Assembly (NCBI GenBank): GCA_045635745.1
Contig: JAZTWG010000008.1
Coordinates: 18,529-82,528 of the forward strand
Reading direction: 5' to 3'
Length of the DNA: 64,000 nt
DNA from: SIG78 sp045635745
GTDB lineage: Bacteria > Verrucomicrobiota > Lentisphaeria > Victivallales > Victivallaceae
Shown here: one piece after another, positions 34,615-44,179 of the stretch
Layout of the letters: the number at the start of each line of letters is the position of its first letter
Position numbering within the stretch: the first letter of the stretch is position 1
Made by a program: the position numbers and the translations under genes
Notes under the pieces: model-generated
What the model saw: the letters and a program-made list of their open reading frames with translations, nothing else
Databases searched by the model: none
Told to the model about the DNA's origin: nothing

Positions 34615-35814
34615 TCACTTCAAAATACCGTTTATACGGTAGATTTCCACAAGTTCATCGATGCGTTTTTCCCAAACGAGCTTCATGGCTTCCGCCCGGC
34701 CGGCAGAACGTATTTTTTCATTTGCCGAGCGGTTTCGTTCACTCAAAAGATCCTCGCAGCACTTCACCCAATCAGCAAATTTACCAGGTTCAGCAACTCT
34801 GCCGTTTACATTATCGGTAATCATACCGCCGCCGCCCACCGGCGAAGCCACCACCGGCACACCGGCAGCCCATGCTTCCAGCACCGCTGACGATGATACA
34901 TCATCCATTGCCGGCAAAAGCACCAGCGATGCAGCATGAAACGCCGCCCGGAACCGTTCATCTCCCGGCGGCAGCCCCGGTATTATCAGAACCGAAGATT
35001 CCAACTCACACCTCCTGACCGCTTTTCTGAAATCATCCATGATCTCATCACATGCAGCCCAGCCGATCACCACCAGAATACAATTCAATTTACGCTTTTT
35101 GAGTACACTCAGAACTTCCAGCAGCATTTTCTGTTTTCTGCGTTCTGCTACTTCTCCAACAGTCAGCAGCAGCGGCATTGACTGCGGCAACTGAAACACC
35201 TGCCTGAAATCCACATCCCCGGGCGTAAAAAAGAACTCTCTGGCTACGCCGTTTAACCAGCCAACCAGTTTACGATCCCCCAATGCTGATGCCAATGCCC
35301 GGCGCAACGCACGGTCTCCGCAAAAGATCAACGCGGCATTTTTAAGCATATCCTGATATTCTTTGAAATGCTTTTCAAAGTTCCAGGCCGTTTTGCCTGC
35401 CGCATCAGCTCCGGACAGATCCCGACGGCGCAAAGTCAGCACATAAGGTACACCTTTCCGACGGGCAGCGGATGCCGCCTGCACTGCCACTTTATTTGCC
35501 CCAACGATATGCACCAGATCAAAAGCATTTTTGCTCAAATATATATCCAGCCCCGGCAATTGAAAATTACCGCTGCTCAAACATTGGCGCTGTCTGCCCA
35601 GAAAAATGCTCCAGCGCGATATTGCCGGTGTAAACCTTCTGATCGGCACCCCGCTGACTTCTTCAAGCGCCGGCTCTCCCTCGCCGCGAACAGATGCAAT
35701 AACACACTGAATGTGTTTATCGCCCGTCAGACGCCGGGCAATATTCCAAGCCTGTTCGCTTGAAGAATTCCATTTTTTGCGGTTAAAATCCGCAAGCACC
35801 AACAATATTTTCAT
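34615..35814 (-). CDS. GT4-type glycosyltransferase
   Basis: 399 aa from ATG 35814; the frame continues 33 codons upstream but that segment does not look coding, and MKILLVLADFN is a typical GT-B opening. The C-terminal nucleotide-sugar domain has SSAVLEAWAAGVPVVASPVGGGGMI, the GT4 E-x7-E-like region, and a VLLPAMDD segment. Such enzymes build LPS or other surface glycans at the cytoplasmic face of the membrane. Acceptor and donor are unknown. First gene of the pyrC-hemW-transporter set. Confidence 0.85.
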   Translation of the reverse strand: MKILLVLADFNRKKWNSSSEQAWNIARRLTGDKHIQCVIASVRGEGEPALEEVSGVPIRRFTPAISRWSIFLGRQRQCLSSGNFQLPGLDIYLSKNAFDLVHIVGANKVAVQAASAARRKGVPYVLTLRRRDLSGADAAGKTAWNFEKHFKEYQDMLKNAALIFCGDRALRRALASALGDRKLVGWLNGVAREFFFTPGDVDFRQVFQLPQSMPLLLTVGEVAERRKQKMLLEVLSVLKKRKLNCILVVIGWAACDEIMDDFRKAVRRCELESSVLIIPGLPPGDERFRAAFHAASLVLLPAMDDVSSSAVLEAWAAGVPVVASPVGGGGMITDNVNGRVAEPGKFADWVKCCEDLLSERNRSANEKIRSAGRAEAMKLVWEKRIDELVEIYRINGILK

Positions 35815-35932
35815 ATCACATAAAAGGGCAACAGGTTCGTATTGTACTCTCCCAAAAACTGTTATCCGACAAAATATAATCCGTTGATCTGATAAATACA
35901 AACGAAAAAACATAAAAAAATGCTTCTGAATG

Positions 35933-35961
35933 GTGCAAACTTGCCTTAAATGTGTTATATT
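35933..35961 (+). promoter_or_regulatory. Predicted promoter of the D-Ala-D-Ala carboxypeptidase gene
   Basis: GTGCAA (35933-35938), a 17-base spacer and TATATT (35956-35961), 47 bases before ATG 36009; one base away from the TTGCAA form seen elsewhere. Confidence 0.5.
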
Positions 35962-36008
35962 ACCAGTGCAATGGATTTTATTATATTTATTGAATAAGGA
36001 TTTTTCCC

Positions 36009-37076
36009 ATGCGCGAAAAAATCGTTGCGCTGATCGTATGCCTGATAATCTTTGCAGTTGTATTGAGTTTTGCCATTACAACTGCAGTAAGAAGTTCCGC
36101 CCGCACCCAGGAAACAGTCTCCGGCCGATCCGATGCTGAAAAACCCCGGGCAAATCCCCCGGTTGCGTCGGCACCGGCTACTGTACAGCAGCCGGAAATA
36201 CAACTGCCGCCACCGCCGGTAAAACCGCAAAAAAAATACCGGTTCAAGCGTGCCGGGGCTCAGTTGCCCATGCAGGATTTCAGTCCCGCAAAAAGGAAAA
36301 AAATCCCGCCGGCACTTGCAGGAAGTCAGTTTAAAGCCGGTATTCTGGTGGATCTGGATACAAGGGAAATCCTCTGGGAGAAAAACAGCAATCAAAGCGT
36401 TCCGATCGCCTCGCTTACTAAACTGCTGACCATATATACAGCTTTTGAAGAGTTGGAGCGCAAACCGGAAATAAATCTGGATACCCCGGTAACAGTTTCC
36501 ACCGAATGCACACTGACTGCCCCGGTAAAAATAAAACTCAGACCGGGAGAAAAAGTCACACTGCACGAGCTTTTTTTGTACGCCATGCTCCGGAGCGCTA
36601 ACGATGCGGCACATCTGATCGCTGAGTATTTTGGCAATGGCAACAGTCGGGAATTTATAAAACTGATGAATAAAAAAGCCTTGGAAACCGGCATGACTTC
36701 GGCAAAATTTTTCAACGCCAATGGTCTGCCGATCTACGGCAAAAGCGCCCAAAATACGGTTATGAATATGGCAAGCTGTCAGGATATGGCAAAACTCATT
36801 GAGCGGCTTTATGATTACCCGATGATCCTGCGTTACACAGCATGCAAAGAACGCAATTCCCGCCATGGTCCGCTGCGCAACGGCAATCAGCTGTTGGGTA
36901 AAGTCAAGGGCATGGAAGGTTTGAAAACCGGTTATACCAATGCCGCCGGTCATTGTCTGGCATTCAGCTGCCGACGCAACGGCAGAAGGCTGGCCGGAGT
37001 CGTAACCGGGTTCAAAAAGCGCCAGAACTGCTTTTCATTCACAGCGCAACTGCTGGAATGGGGGTTCAAAAACTGA
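36009..37076 (+). CDS. D-alanyl-D-alanine carboxypeptidase (peptidase S11, PBP5-like)
   Basis: 355 aa penicillin-binding protein that trims stem pentapeptides in the periplasm. All three active-site motifs are present: Ser135-Leu-Thr-Lys, Ser196-Ala-Asn198 and Lys306-Thr-Gly. The N-terminus is a membrane anchor or uncleaved signal (residues 7-25) followed by a Pro-rich linker with several PPP/PKP runs, which differs from secreted PBP5 with its C-terminal amphipathic anchor. The C-terminal beta domain of PBP5 is missing, so it is closer to the DacF/PBP7-type short forms. AAGGA precedes the start. Confidence 0.9.
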   Translation: MREKIVALIVCLIIFAVVLSFAITTAVRSSARTQETVSGRSDAEKPRANPPVASAPATVQQPEIQLPPPPVKPQKKYRFKRAGAQLPMQDFSPAKRKKIPPALAGSQFKAGILVDLDTREILWEKNSNQSVPIASLTKLLTIYTAFEELERKPEINLDTPVTVSTECTLTAPVKIKLRPGEKVTLHELFLYAMLRSANDAAHLIAEYFGNGNSREFIKLMNKKALETGMTSAKFFNANGLPIYGKSAQNTVMNMASCQDMAKLIERLYDYPMILRYTACKERNSRHGPLRNGNQLLGKVKGMEGLKTGYTNAAGHCLAFSCRRNGRRLAGVVTGFKKRQNCFSFTAQLLEWGFKN

Positions 37077-37086
37077 ATACGCTGAC

Positions 37087-37117
37087 ATCAAATCAATCAC
37101 CAAACAGATGATTTGAT
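37087..37117. repeat. 9-bp inverted repeat after the carboxypeptidase gene
   Basis: ATCAAATCA (37087-37095) and TGATTTGAT (37109-37117), loop 13 bases, 11 bases past the stop. AT-rich and without a close T-run; possibly a weak terminator or an operator. The rest of 37118-37297 is A/T homopolymer-rich. Confidence 0.4.
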
Positions 37118-37221
37118 TGAATAAATTGCAGAAAAAATTACTTTTTTCTCAAAAAATCCCCCCTTTTTTAAAAAAAAACGGCTTTAAAATCAAAAAAAAC
37201 CATATTTAAGTGTTTGAAAAG

Positions 37222-37250
37222 TAGGCATAAAGATTTTTGTGGACTATATT
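37222..37250 (+). promoter_or_regulatory. Possible promoter of the kinase operon
   Basis: A good -10 TATATT (37245-37250) with a poor -35 TAGGCA (37222-37227) at 17 bases, 48 bases before ATG 37298. Confidence 0.3.
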
Positions 37251-37297
37251 ACGACATGTATTGTATTTTTTCGATTCATTAAAACCGGGAGTGATTT

Positions 37298-40198
37298 ATG
37301 ATCCGTTTTCAATGTCCGCACTGCAGCGGCATTATTGCGTCCGAAATCTGGGAACCGGGGGGCGCTACCGAATGCGCCTGCTGCTCTAAACAGGTTAATA
37401 TGCCGGCTGAACGTCTGGCACCGGGTATGCTGCTGGGAGATTTTTTGATTATACGCAAACATGGTGCCGGCGGTATGGGAATAGTTTACTTTGCCCACCA
37501 GATATCGCTTGACCGCCCGGCGGCAATCAAGGTACTCAATTCCGAATTTGCCAAAGATTCTGAATCTGTAAAGGCGTTTATCCGGGAAGCGCGTTCTGCA
37601 GCCAAACTCAATCACCCCAATATCGTACAGGCCTACGCGGTGGGAGAAGAAGACGGCATATTCTACTTTGCCATGGAGTTTATCTACGGCAAAACCATGA
37701 AAGAAGTTTTGCAGGAAAATAAAAAACTTGATCCCCGCGTTGCCGCAAAAATCATATTGCAGGTATCCGATGCCCTTGATTGCGCCTGGAAAGAACAGAA
37801 GATCATCCACCGCGATATCAAGCCCGACAACATCATGCAATGCGCCGTTGACAACAACGATAAGGTCAAGCTTGCAGACCTGGGGCTCTCCGGAGTGTTC
37901 GGCGACGATGCCAATGATGACAGCGATGAAGTAGTAGGTACTCCGCAGTACATCAGTCCTGAACAGCTCACCGGTGTCGTGACCGATACCCGCAGCGACA
38001 TTTACAGTCTGGGTGCAACGTTCTATCATCTGGTGACCGGGCAGTTCCCATACAATGCAGAAAACACCGACGAAATCGCCCGGCAGCATGTTTACGGAAC
38101 ATTGACTCCGCCTAAAAGCGTCAATGCCGATATTCCGCAGGAGTTGAACGATATCATAGTAAAAATGATGGACAAAACCCCGGAAGGGCGCTATCAGAAC
38201 TGTTCAGAACTTTCGCAGACATTGAAAGAATTTCTGAAAAATGCAGATAAACCCGCTGGGGGACTTTCCGGCAATAAGTTGAATTCAAGCTCCGGCGTGC
38301 AGCCCAAACTCGGCGGCGGACTTTCCGGTGCCGGAGCTCAACAGCGGATCGTTGTACCGGCAAGTCCGACTAAATTGACGCTGAAAATTGCCGATAAAAA
38401 AGCTGATCCGGTACCGGAAGAAAAAAAACAAAAAGCGCCGGAAACTCCGGTTGCAACTCCGGAACCTCCCCCGAAGCCCACAATCAAACTGGGGGTCAAG
38501 CCGCCTGTGCAGGGAAGTGAGTCCAAGCTTACGCTGGCAATGAATCAGAAGCGCAGCGAAAGTGCTCCGGAAAGCGTCGAAGCTATAAAAATCAAATCGC
38601 AGGATACCCCGGAAGAACCGGCTGCCGAAGCAGAAAAAACGGCTTCCGTCCCAGCAGAAGCCGCCCCGGCGCCGGAAACAGCAGATGTTCCGGCAGAAAC
38701 GCCGGCAGCTGCTGCCGAAGAAAAAGCCAATGCAACACCGGCAGAAACTGAAACACCGGCAGAAACTGCTGAAGCGGAAAATGTCGAAACTTCTGAAGCC
38801 GCCACAGAAAAGAAATCCGGTAAACTGTGGGCAATAATCGCTGCAGTTGTAATCGTACTCGCACTTGCCGGTGCCGCTGCGTGGTACTTTATGATCTTTA
38901 AAAAGGCGGAAAAGAAAGCCGCTCCGCCGGCGGTGACAACTCCGGCCAAACCGAAACCGGTAAAACCGGCTGAAGCGCCGGCAAAGCCTGAAGTGCCGGA
39001 AGAACCGGTTATCGTGCCGGCAGCAGCCCTCCCCAATACTCCGGTTTACAAAACGCCGGAAGCCAAGGTGGAGAAAGTTTCGCCTTTCATGCAGGAAGCC
39101 AGTAAGCTTGAAGATCTTTATTTCAGCAACGAAGCCGCTTTTGTGCAGACCTGGAAACAGCGTTACAACAAGCTGAAACCCGCCAACGCGGCAGAAAAGA
39201 AATTCTACAATTCACTGGAAGAAAGCTTTATCAACGCCGATGAGAGCGTGTATGTAAAACCATCGCGCCAGACCCTGATTCAAGCCTACGAAAAACAAGT
39301 TGCAGTGCTCGCCCAGCAGCAGGCAGCCAAAGCATACCGCGAACGGATAATCAATGCCGAAAAAGAGGCGCTGGAATTCTCGGAGGCTTCGGCAGAAAAT
39401 TACGCAGCTGATCTTGAGCGCAAGATGGGCCTGCTGGATTATGTTATGATTTCTGCCGCCAGAAGCGGACGCGCGGCAGATTGGCAGAAGTTCCAAAAGG
39501 CGCTGGAGTTGGCCAAAGCCGAACCGCAACGGGTGGCCGGCCGTAACGGATTCGGCAAAACAGCGGAAAAATTTGCGGATTATGCCAAGCGGCTCGAAGT
39601 CGTTGCCGTACAGGGTAAATTCATCAGCGATCTGCTGGTAAAGAATAAGCTCAAGGGCAAAGTTATTGAATTGGAAAACTCCACGGTTACAGTTTTGGCA
39701 ACCAACCGCAGTTTGATAACACTGCTGCAGAAATTCAAACCGCAGGAAGTCAAATCCAAGACCGCGCCGCAAGGCCCGAAAAAGCCCAAACCTGTATCGC
39801 AAGCCAAAACCAAAGGCAAAACAGCTAAAAAAGCACCGGCTAAAAAAGCGCCGGCTAAAGCCAAACCAAGAATGGTTACCCCGAAACCCAAAACGCACAA
39901 GATATCATTGTTTGACAAAGATGTTGCTAAAGTGGGTAACTTCATGAAGATAGTGGAAACCTCGCTCGGACGCAGCGACCAGTTCTTCTATTACATGCTT
40001 TTCAACGGCAATTTCCAGAATGATCTTTCTCCGATAGCACCGGATAAATTCTGGAAGCAGCAAGTCAATTTGATGGCAAAAAGATATTTTGCCCGGGTGC
40101 TGTTTCTGGCCACAGATCAGCAGCTTGTACAGCTGAAAAAATCCTATGGCAATATTCCGGCATTCAATGCAGCGCTGCAGGAATTTGAAAAGAAATAA
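37298..40198 (+). CDS. Transmembrane Ser/Thr protein kinase with N-terminal zinc ribbon
   Basis: 966 aa. Residues 5-30 form a CxxC...CxxC zinc ribbon (CPHC, CACC). The PknB-type kinase domain spans about 48-318: GAGGMG glycine loop, Lys78 in AIKVLN, HRDIKPDN with Asp173, a DLG (194-196) in place of DFG, and GTPQYISPEQ. Residues 320-505 are a Pro/Ala/Glu-rich linker, a membrane helix follows at about 511-535, and the C-terminal 430 residues are predicted outside the cytoplasm, ending in KKAPAKKAPAKAKP-type repeats and a helical domain. The outer part may sense an envelope signal (inference). GGGAGTGA precedes the start. Followed by a phosphoesterase and KtrBA. Confidence 0.93.
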   Translation: MIRFQCPHCSGIIASEIWEPGGATECACCSKQVNMPAERLAPGMLLGDFLIIRKHGAGGMGIVYFAHQISLDRPAAIKVLNSEFAKDSESVKAFIREARSAAKLNHPNIVQAYAVGEEDGIFYFAMEFIYGKTMKEVLQENKKLDPRVAAKIILQVSDALDCAWKEQKIIHRDIKPDNIMQCAVDNNDKVKLADLGLSGVFGDDANDDSDEVVGTPQYISPEQLTGVVTDTRSDIYSLGATFYHLVTGQFPYNAENTDEIARQHVYGTLTPPKSVNADIPQELNDIIVKMMDKTPEGRYQNCSELSQTLKEFLKNADKPAGGLSGNKLNSSSGVQPKLGGGLSGAGAQQRIVVPASPTKLTLKIADKKADPVPEEKKQKAPETPVATPEPPPKPTIKLGVKPPVQGSESKLTLAMNQKRSESAPESVEAIKIKSQDTPEEPAAEAEKTASVPAEAAPAPETADVPAETPAAAAEEKANATPAETETPAETAEAENVETSEAATEKKSGKLWAIIAAVVIVLALAGAAAWYFMIFKKAEKKAAPPAVTTPAKPKPVKPAEAPAKPEVPEEPVIVPAAALPNTPVYKTPEAKVEKVSPFMQEASKLEDLYFSNEAAFVQTWKQRYNKLKPANAAEKKFYNSLEESFINADESVYVKPSRQTLIQAYEKQVAVLAQQQAAKAYRERIINAEKEALEFSEASAENYAADLERKMGLLDYVMISAARSGRAADWQKFQKALELAKAEPQRVAGRNGFGKTAEKFADYAKRLEVVAVQGKFISDLLVKNKLKGKVIELENSTVTVLATNRSLITLLQKFKPQEVKSKTAPQGPKKPKPVSQAKTKGKTAKKAPAKKAPAKAKPRMVTPKPKTHKISLFDKDVAKVGNFMKIVETSLGRSDQFFYYMLFNGNFQNDLSPIAPDKFWKQQVNLMAKRYFARVLFLATDQQLVQLKKSYGNIPAFNAALQEFEKK

Positions 40199-40211
40199 CA
40201 AGTACATTATT

Positions 40212-41039
40212 ATGAAAATAGTTCACTTTTCAGATCCTCATGCCGGCGGCTCTGCCGAAGATTGGATGGCATATTTTGATAAACGCTGGGTCGGAGTTTT
40301 CAACTACCGCTTCCGCCGCAGATTCCGGCATGATTTGAAACTGCTGGAAAAAGCGGTTGATTACATCCTTACGGTGCGCCCCGATGCTGCAGTCTGCACC
40401 GGAGATCTCACATCCACCGGTCAGCCGGGCGAATTTGAGCGCACACTGGCAATACTGGAACCATTGGTAAAATCCGGTATTCCCCTGATTTATCTGCCGG
40501 GTAATCACGATTGCTATGTCAAGCGGAGCAAGTGCGTTAAAGCTATGAAACACGCCGTAAGTTGCCTCAACGGCAGCGGTTATGAATTCGATCAGCTGCC
40601 GAAAGTGCGGAGTATCGGCGATGTGGATTTTCTGATGCTGAATACCAGCAGGCCCTCCAATCTGCTCTGTTCATGGGGTTTTGTCAGCAAGTCCGACGAT
40701 CAATGGCTGCAGAATGTGTGCAGGGAAAAATCCGCCCGGCCGCGGATACTGGTAACTCATTACCCGATGTTTGAAGATCACCCGGTATTGCGGATGCGGC
40801 ACCGGCTTTTCGGACAGAAAAACATACTCAAGCAACTGGAACAAGGTCTGCTCGATCTTGTCTTGTGCGGTCATGTGCACAAACCTTACTGCAGAGTGAA
40901 TGCCGGCGGACGCGGCGAAAATTGTGCCGGCAGCGTTACCCGTAACGGAGTTATAAGCTCAATAGATTACGATCCGGCGCAGAACAGATTTTCGTTTGAA
41001 AGTATAGACCTTGCCCAATGGAATAAGCCCGAACAATGA
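40212..41039 (+). CDS. Calcineurin-like metallophosphoesterase
   Basis: 275 aa from ATG 40212, 13 bases after the kinase stop; the upstream in-frame start would overlap the kinase. Two-metal motifs are complete: FSDPHAGG (D-x-H), CTGDLTSTG (GD-x-x), LPGNHDC (GNHD), LVTHYPMF and CGHVHKPY (GHxH). The substrate is unknown; relatives act on phosphoproteins, cyclic nucleotides or nucleotides such as UDP-diacylglucosamine. Its stop overlaps the ktrB start as ATGA, so it is made together with the potassium transporter and the kinase. Confidence 0.85.
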   Translation: MKIVHFSDPHAGGSAEDWMAYFDKRWVGVFNYRFRRRFRHDLKLLEKAVDYILTVRPDAAVCTGDLTSTGQPGEFERTLAILEPLVKSGIPLIYLPGNHDCYVKRSKCVKAMKHAVSCLNGSGYEFDQLPKVRSIGDVDFLMLNTSRPSNLLCSWGFVSKSDDQWLQNVCREKSARPRILVTHYPMFEDHPVLRMRHRLFGQKNILKQLEQGLLDLVLCGHVHKPYCRVNAGGRGENCAGSVTRNGVISSIDYDPAQNRFSFESIDLAQWNKPEQ

Positions 41040-42340
41040 AAAGTCTGGTCAAACAAAGTCAGCTTTATTTTATTTTTTCCTTTGTATTGCTGATGATTAT
41101 CGGTACATTGGTTCTGAAAATGCCTTTCTGCTACCGGGGGGCCGGAGCATTATCCTGGAGCGATGCGGCATTTATGGCCACCAGTGCCTCATGCATAACC
41201 GGTTTGACCAGCGTGCCGATCTCACAATTTACGCTTGCGGGTCAGATCATTATACTTTTGATGGTGCAGATCGGCGGTATCGGCATTATGGGTCTTACAG
41301 CTTCGATCGTGCTGTTTCTCGGCCGCGGCATGAGTCTGGGCAATACGATGATGATGTCCAACCTGAGCGATAATTTCTCTTTGCGCAATACCGAAGGTCT
41401 GCTGAAAATGATCATCAGCTACATGCTGCACATTGAAGCGATCGGGGCAATATTGCTGACCGGAGCATTTGCTCTGGAAGGCAGATTTTCTTTCTGGGAG
41501 TGTATATATTATGGTATATTCCACTCCATTGCCGGCTTCTGTAATGCAGGATTCAGTCCGTTTGACGACAGTCTGCAGAGTTTCGGCCCCGCAATCAAGC
41601 TCATAGTAGCATTTCTGATCATCGCCGGCGGTATTGGTATTTATGTTATTTACGACTTGCTGCAGAGCGGCCGCAAAGTGGCTCTGCTCAAGATTCACAC
41701 CCGGCTGGTGATGATAAGTTCTATTGCGCTGATCGTGCTGGGTACATTGCTTATAAAGCTTTTTGAACACCTTGAAGGCAATGCGCCGATAGCATGGGTC
41801 GATGCCTTTTTCATGTCGGTATCGTCCCGTACCGCCGGATATATTGCCGTACCTTTGAGCGAATTATCACCCAACAGCATTTCCATGATCATAATTTTCA
41901 TGATGATCGGAGCCGCACCCGGCTCCACTGGCGGCGGCATGAAAGTTACAGTTGTGGGTGTGGCTGTTCTGGCGATCATAAACACCTTTCTGGGGAATCG
42001 CCGGGTACTGCTTTTCCGCCGCGAGATAGCAATGGATAACATTCTTAAATCATTTACTATCATCGTAACCTTTGTGCTTTTGGTGGCAGTTGGCGCGGCG
42101 GTACTTTCGCCCATGCTTTCGCATACCGAACAGGCGGTGTGGTTTGAAGCAGCCTCCGCACTGTCGACCACAGGTATGAGTATGGATGTAACAGGAGCTT
42201 TGCCCACCCCGGCAAAGATGCTTATAATAACATTTATGTTTATCGGCAGAATCGGCCCGTTCACAATCTTCCTCTTTTTGCTGGACCGGGAAAAGATCAG
42301 CCGTATAAGTTATCCGGAAGAACGAATAATAATCGGTTGA
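41036..42340 (+). CDS. ktrB: Potassium uptake channel subunit, TrkH/KtrB family
   Basis: 434 aa membrane protein with four M1-P-M2 units. The selectivity-filter strands are TSASCITGLTS, SIAGFCNAGFS, SVSSRTAGY and SALSTTGMS, each with the conserved glycine. The glycine-rich intramembrane loop of the third unit is visible as GAAPGSTGGGMKV. Length and absence of the extra N-terminal helices favour KtrB over TrkH. It pairs with the RCK subunit 25 bases downstream. Start overlaps the phosphoesterase stop. Confidence 0.92.
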   Translation: MKSLVKQSQLYFIFSFVLLMIIGTLVLKMPFCYRGAGALSWSDAAFMATSASCITGLTSVPISQFTLAGQIIILLMVQIGGIGIMGLTASIVLFLGRGMSLGNTMMMSNLSDNFSLRNTEGLLKMIISYMLHIEAIGAILLTGAFALEGRFSFWECIYYGIFHSIAGFCNAGFSPFDDSLQSFGPAIKLIVAFLIIAGGIGIYVIYDLLQSGRKVALLKIHTRLVMISSIALIVLGTLLIKLFEHLEGNAPIAWVDAFFMSVSSRTAGYIAVPLSELSPNSISMIIIFMMIGAAPGSTGGGMKVTVVGVAVLAIINTFLGNRRVLLFRREIAMDNILKSFTIIVTFVLLVAVGAAVLSPMLSHTEQAVWFEAASALSTTGMSMDVTGALPTPAKMLIITFMFIGRIGPFTIFLFLLDREKISRISYPEERIIIG

Positions 42341-42365
42341 AAATATTTATGGAAAGGTTTATGGT

Positions 42366-43013
42366 ATGAAAGGAGCATACGCCGTTTTCGGAGCCGGCTC
42401 GTTCGGCAGCAAAGTAGCATCCGAGTTGAGCGATGCCGGACATCAGGTGGTAGTAGTGGATTGCGACCGCGAAGCAGTCATGGCGATCCGGGAAAAGGTT
42501 ACCGAAGCACTGGTTGCCGATGTAAGTAATCCCGATGTGATACGCGAGCTTGATGTAAAAAAATTCGATGCAGTAATCATCGGCATGAGCTCACATTTTG
42601 AAGATCTTATTCTGGCCCTGACCCTTATCAAACAGGAAGGCGCAAAAAATATCTATGTAAAAGCCAACAGCGCCATACAGAAACGCATCCTGCTGCGTCT
42701 GGGAGCCGATCATGTTATCCAGCCCGACCAGGATGTGGCAGAACGTTTGAGCGCCCAGTTGAGCATGAGCAAAGTATCGGATATGTTTGAGTTCAAAGGT
42801 TCATTCATAGCCGAAGTGGGCATTCCCGAAAAAATGATCCACAAAACCATCCGTTCGCTGGATTTGCGAAATAAATACAACATCACTATATTGCTGGTAA
42901 AAAAGCCCGGACAGGAGATGACAACGGTCTGGGACCCCAATATGGTTTTGCAGGAAGAAGACCGGCTGATCGTCATTGGTTCTGAAAAAGCGATCATAGA
43001 TGTGTTTAAATAA
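42366..43013 (+). CDS. ktrA: Potassium uptake regulatory subunit (RCK domains)
   Basis: 215 aa cytoplasmic gating ring subunit. RCK_N Rossmann fold with FGAGSFGSKVASEL and the nucleotide-contacting acidic end VVVVDCDREAV, then an RCK_C domain from about residue 135 (KVSDMFEFKGSFIAEVGI and later LVKKPGQEMT). It binds ATP/ADP or NAD(H) to gate KtrB. Follows ktrB by 25 bases with AAAGG in front of the ATG. Confidence 0.93.
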   Translation: MKGAYAVFGAGSFGSKVASELSDAGHQVVVVDCDREAVMAIREKVTEALVADVSNPDVIRELDVKKFDAVIIGMSSHFEDLILALTLIKQEGAKNIYVKANSAIQKRILLRLGADHVIQPDQDVAERLSAQLSMSKVSDMFEFKGSFIAEVGIPEKMIHKTIRSLDLRNKYNITILLVKKPGQEMTTVWDPNMVLQEEDRLIVIGSEKAIIDVFK

Positions 43014-43024
43014 CGCTTCTTAAC

Positions 43025-43053
43025 TTGCAAAATGTGCATTCCGGCGGTAAATT
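43025..43053 (+). promoter_or_regulatory. Predicted promoter of purM
   Basis: TTGCAA (43025-43030), a 17-base spacer and TAAATT (43048-43053), 49 bases before the purM start; starts 11 bases after the ktrA stop. Confidence 0.65.
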
Positions 43054-43102
43054 ATCAGGAAACCATTTTTTTATAAAAATTCAAATATAACGAGGTGCTA
43101 TC

Positions 43103-44155
43103 GTGAGTGGAAATGTCAAAAGTGATCTTTATAAATCTGCAGGTGTGGATATTGACCTGGCGCAGAATCTTCTTGCCCAGGTGAAAGGCCGTATTTCAGC
43201 GACCCGCCGACCTGAAATGCTTTCGCCCATCGGCGGTTTCGGCGGTCTGTTCCAGATCGATCTGGCTAAATACAAACACCCGGTAATGGTGTCGAGTATT
43301 GACGGCGTGGGCACCAAGCTGATGATCGCGGCAATGATGCAGAAATATGACACCGTGGGTTTTGATATTGTCAACCATTGCATAAACGATATTTCTGTAC
43401 AGGGTGCCGAACCGGTCTACTTTATGGACTACATCGGTATCGGCAAACTGCGTTCACCCCTTTACGAAGAAGTTCTCGGCGGTATTGCCGATGCCTGTAA
43501 GGCTGCCAACTGCGCGGTGCTGGGCGGCGAAACAGCCGAAATGCCCGGCATGTACGGCGATGACTTTGACCTGGTCGGTGTAATCACCGGTATTGTGGAA
43601 AAAGAAGAGATCATTACCGGCGAAAAGATTGCTCCCGGCCATGTTGCCATCGGTCTTGCCTCCAACGGTCTGCACACCAATGGATTCAGTCTGGCGCGCA
43701 AGATCGTCTTCGATATCTGCAACTATACGGTAGATACCGTGCTGGATGAACTCAACGGCGAAAGCGTTGGCGAAGCCTTGCTCAAGCCGCACATCTGCTA
43801 CTATCCGGCTATCCGCGAAGCGCAGCAGAGCAAGATTGCGCTGGATGGTATAGCCCATATCACCGGCGGCGGTCTTTACGACAATGTACCGCGTATCCTG
43901 CCCGAAGGTATCGGTGTGGTGTTCGATAAAGTCAAGAATCTGCCCATGCCGCCGATTTTCAAACTGTTGGTGGAAAAAGGCAATGTGAGCCATCAGGAAG
44001 CCTACCGCGTCTTCAATATGGGCGTGGGTATGGTTTGGTTCGTGCCGGCTGCCGATGAAGCCAAAGCTTTGGAAATCGCCCGTAAAAACGGTTACATTGC
44101 CGAAACAGTCGGTTATGTGGAAAAGAGCGATGTACCGGTAACGGTCGCAGAATAA
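43103..44155 (+). CDS. purM: Phosphoribosylformylglycinamidine cyclo-ligase (AIR synthetase)
   Basis: 350 aa, ATP-dependent ring closure of FGAM to AIR in purine synthesis. The N-terminal YKSAGVDIDLAQNLL, the GGFGGLFQID segment, SIDGVGTKLMIA and GGETAEMPGMY are diagnostic. The GTG start at 43103 follows CGAGGTG; no better ATG lies near. No other pur gene is adjacent. Followed after 24 bases by the AI-2E-family gene, so they may share a transcript. Confidence 0.96.
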   Translation: MSGNVKSDLYKSAGVDIDLAQNLLAQVKGRISATRRPEMLSPIGGFGGLFQIDLAKYKHPVMVSSIDGVGTKLMIAAMMQKYDTVGFDIVNHCINDISVQGAEPVYFMDYIGIGKLRSPLYEEVLGGIADACKAANCAVLGGETAEMPGMYGDDFDLVGVITGIVEKEEIITGEKIAPGHVAIGLASNGLHTNGFSLARKIVFDICNYTVDTVLDELNGESVGEALLKPHICYYPAIREAQQSKIALDGIAHITGGGLYDNVPRILPEGIGVVFDKVKNLPMPPIFKLLVEKGNVSHQEAYRVFNMGVGMVWFVPAADEAKALEIARKNGYIAETVGYVEKSDVPVTVAE

Positions 44156-44179
44156 TAAATTCGTGCAGGGAAAAGCAAC

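Noticed and set aside
39820..39870. Repeat array suggestive of CRISPR or tandem DNA repeat
   Set aside because: It is a short coding low-complexity run (Lys/Ala/Pro) within the kinase; no spacers of regular length.
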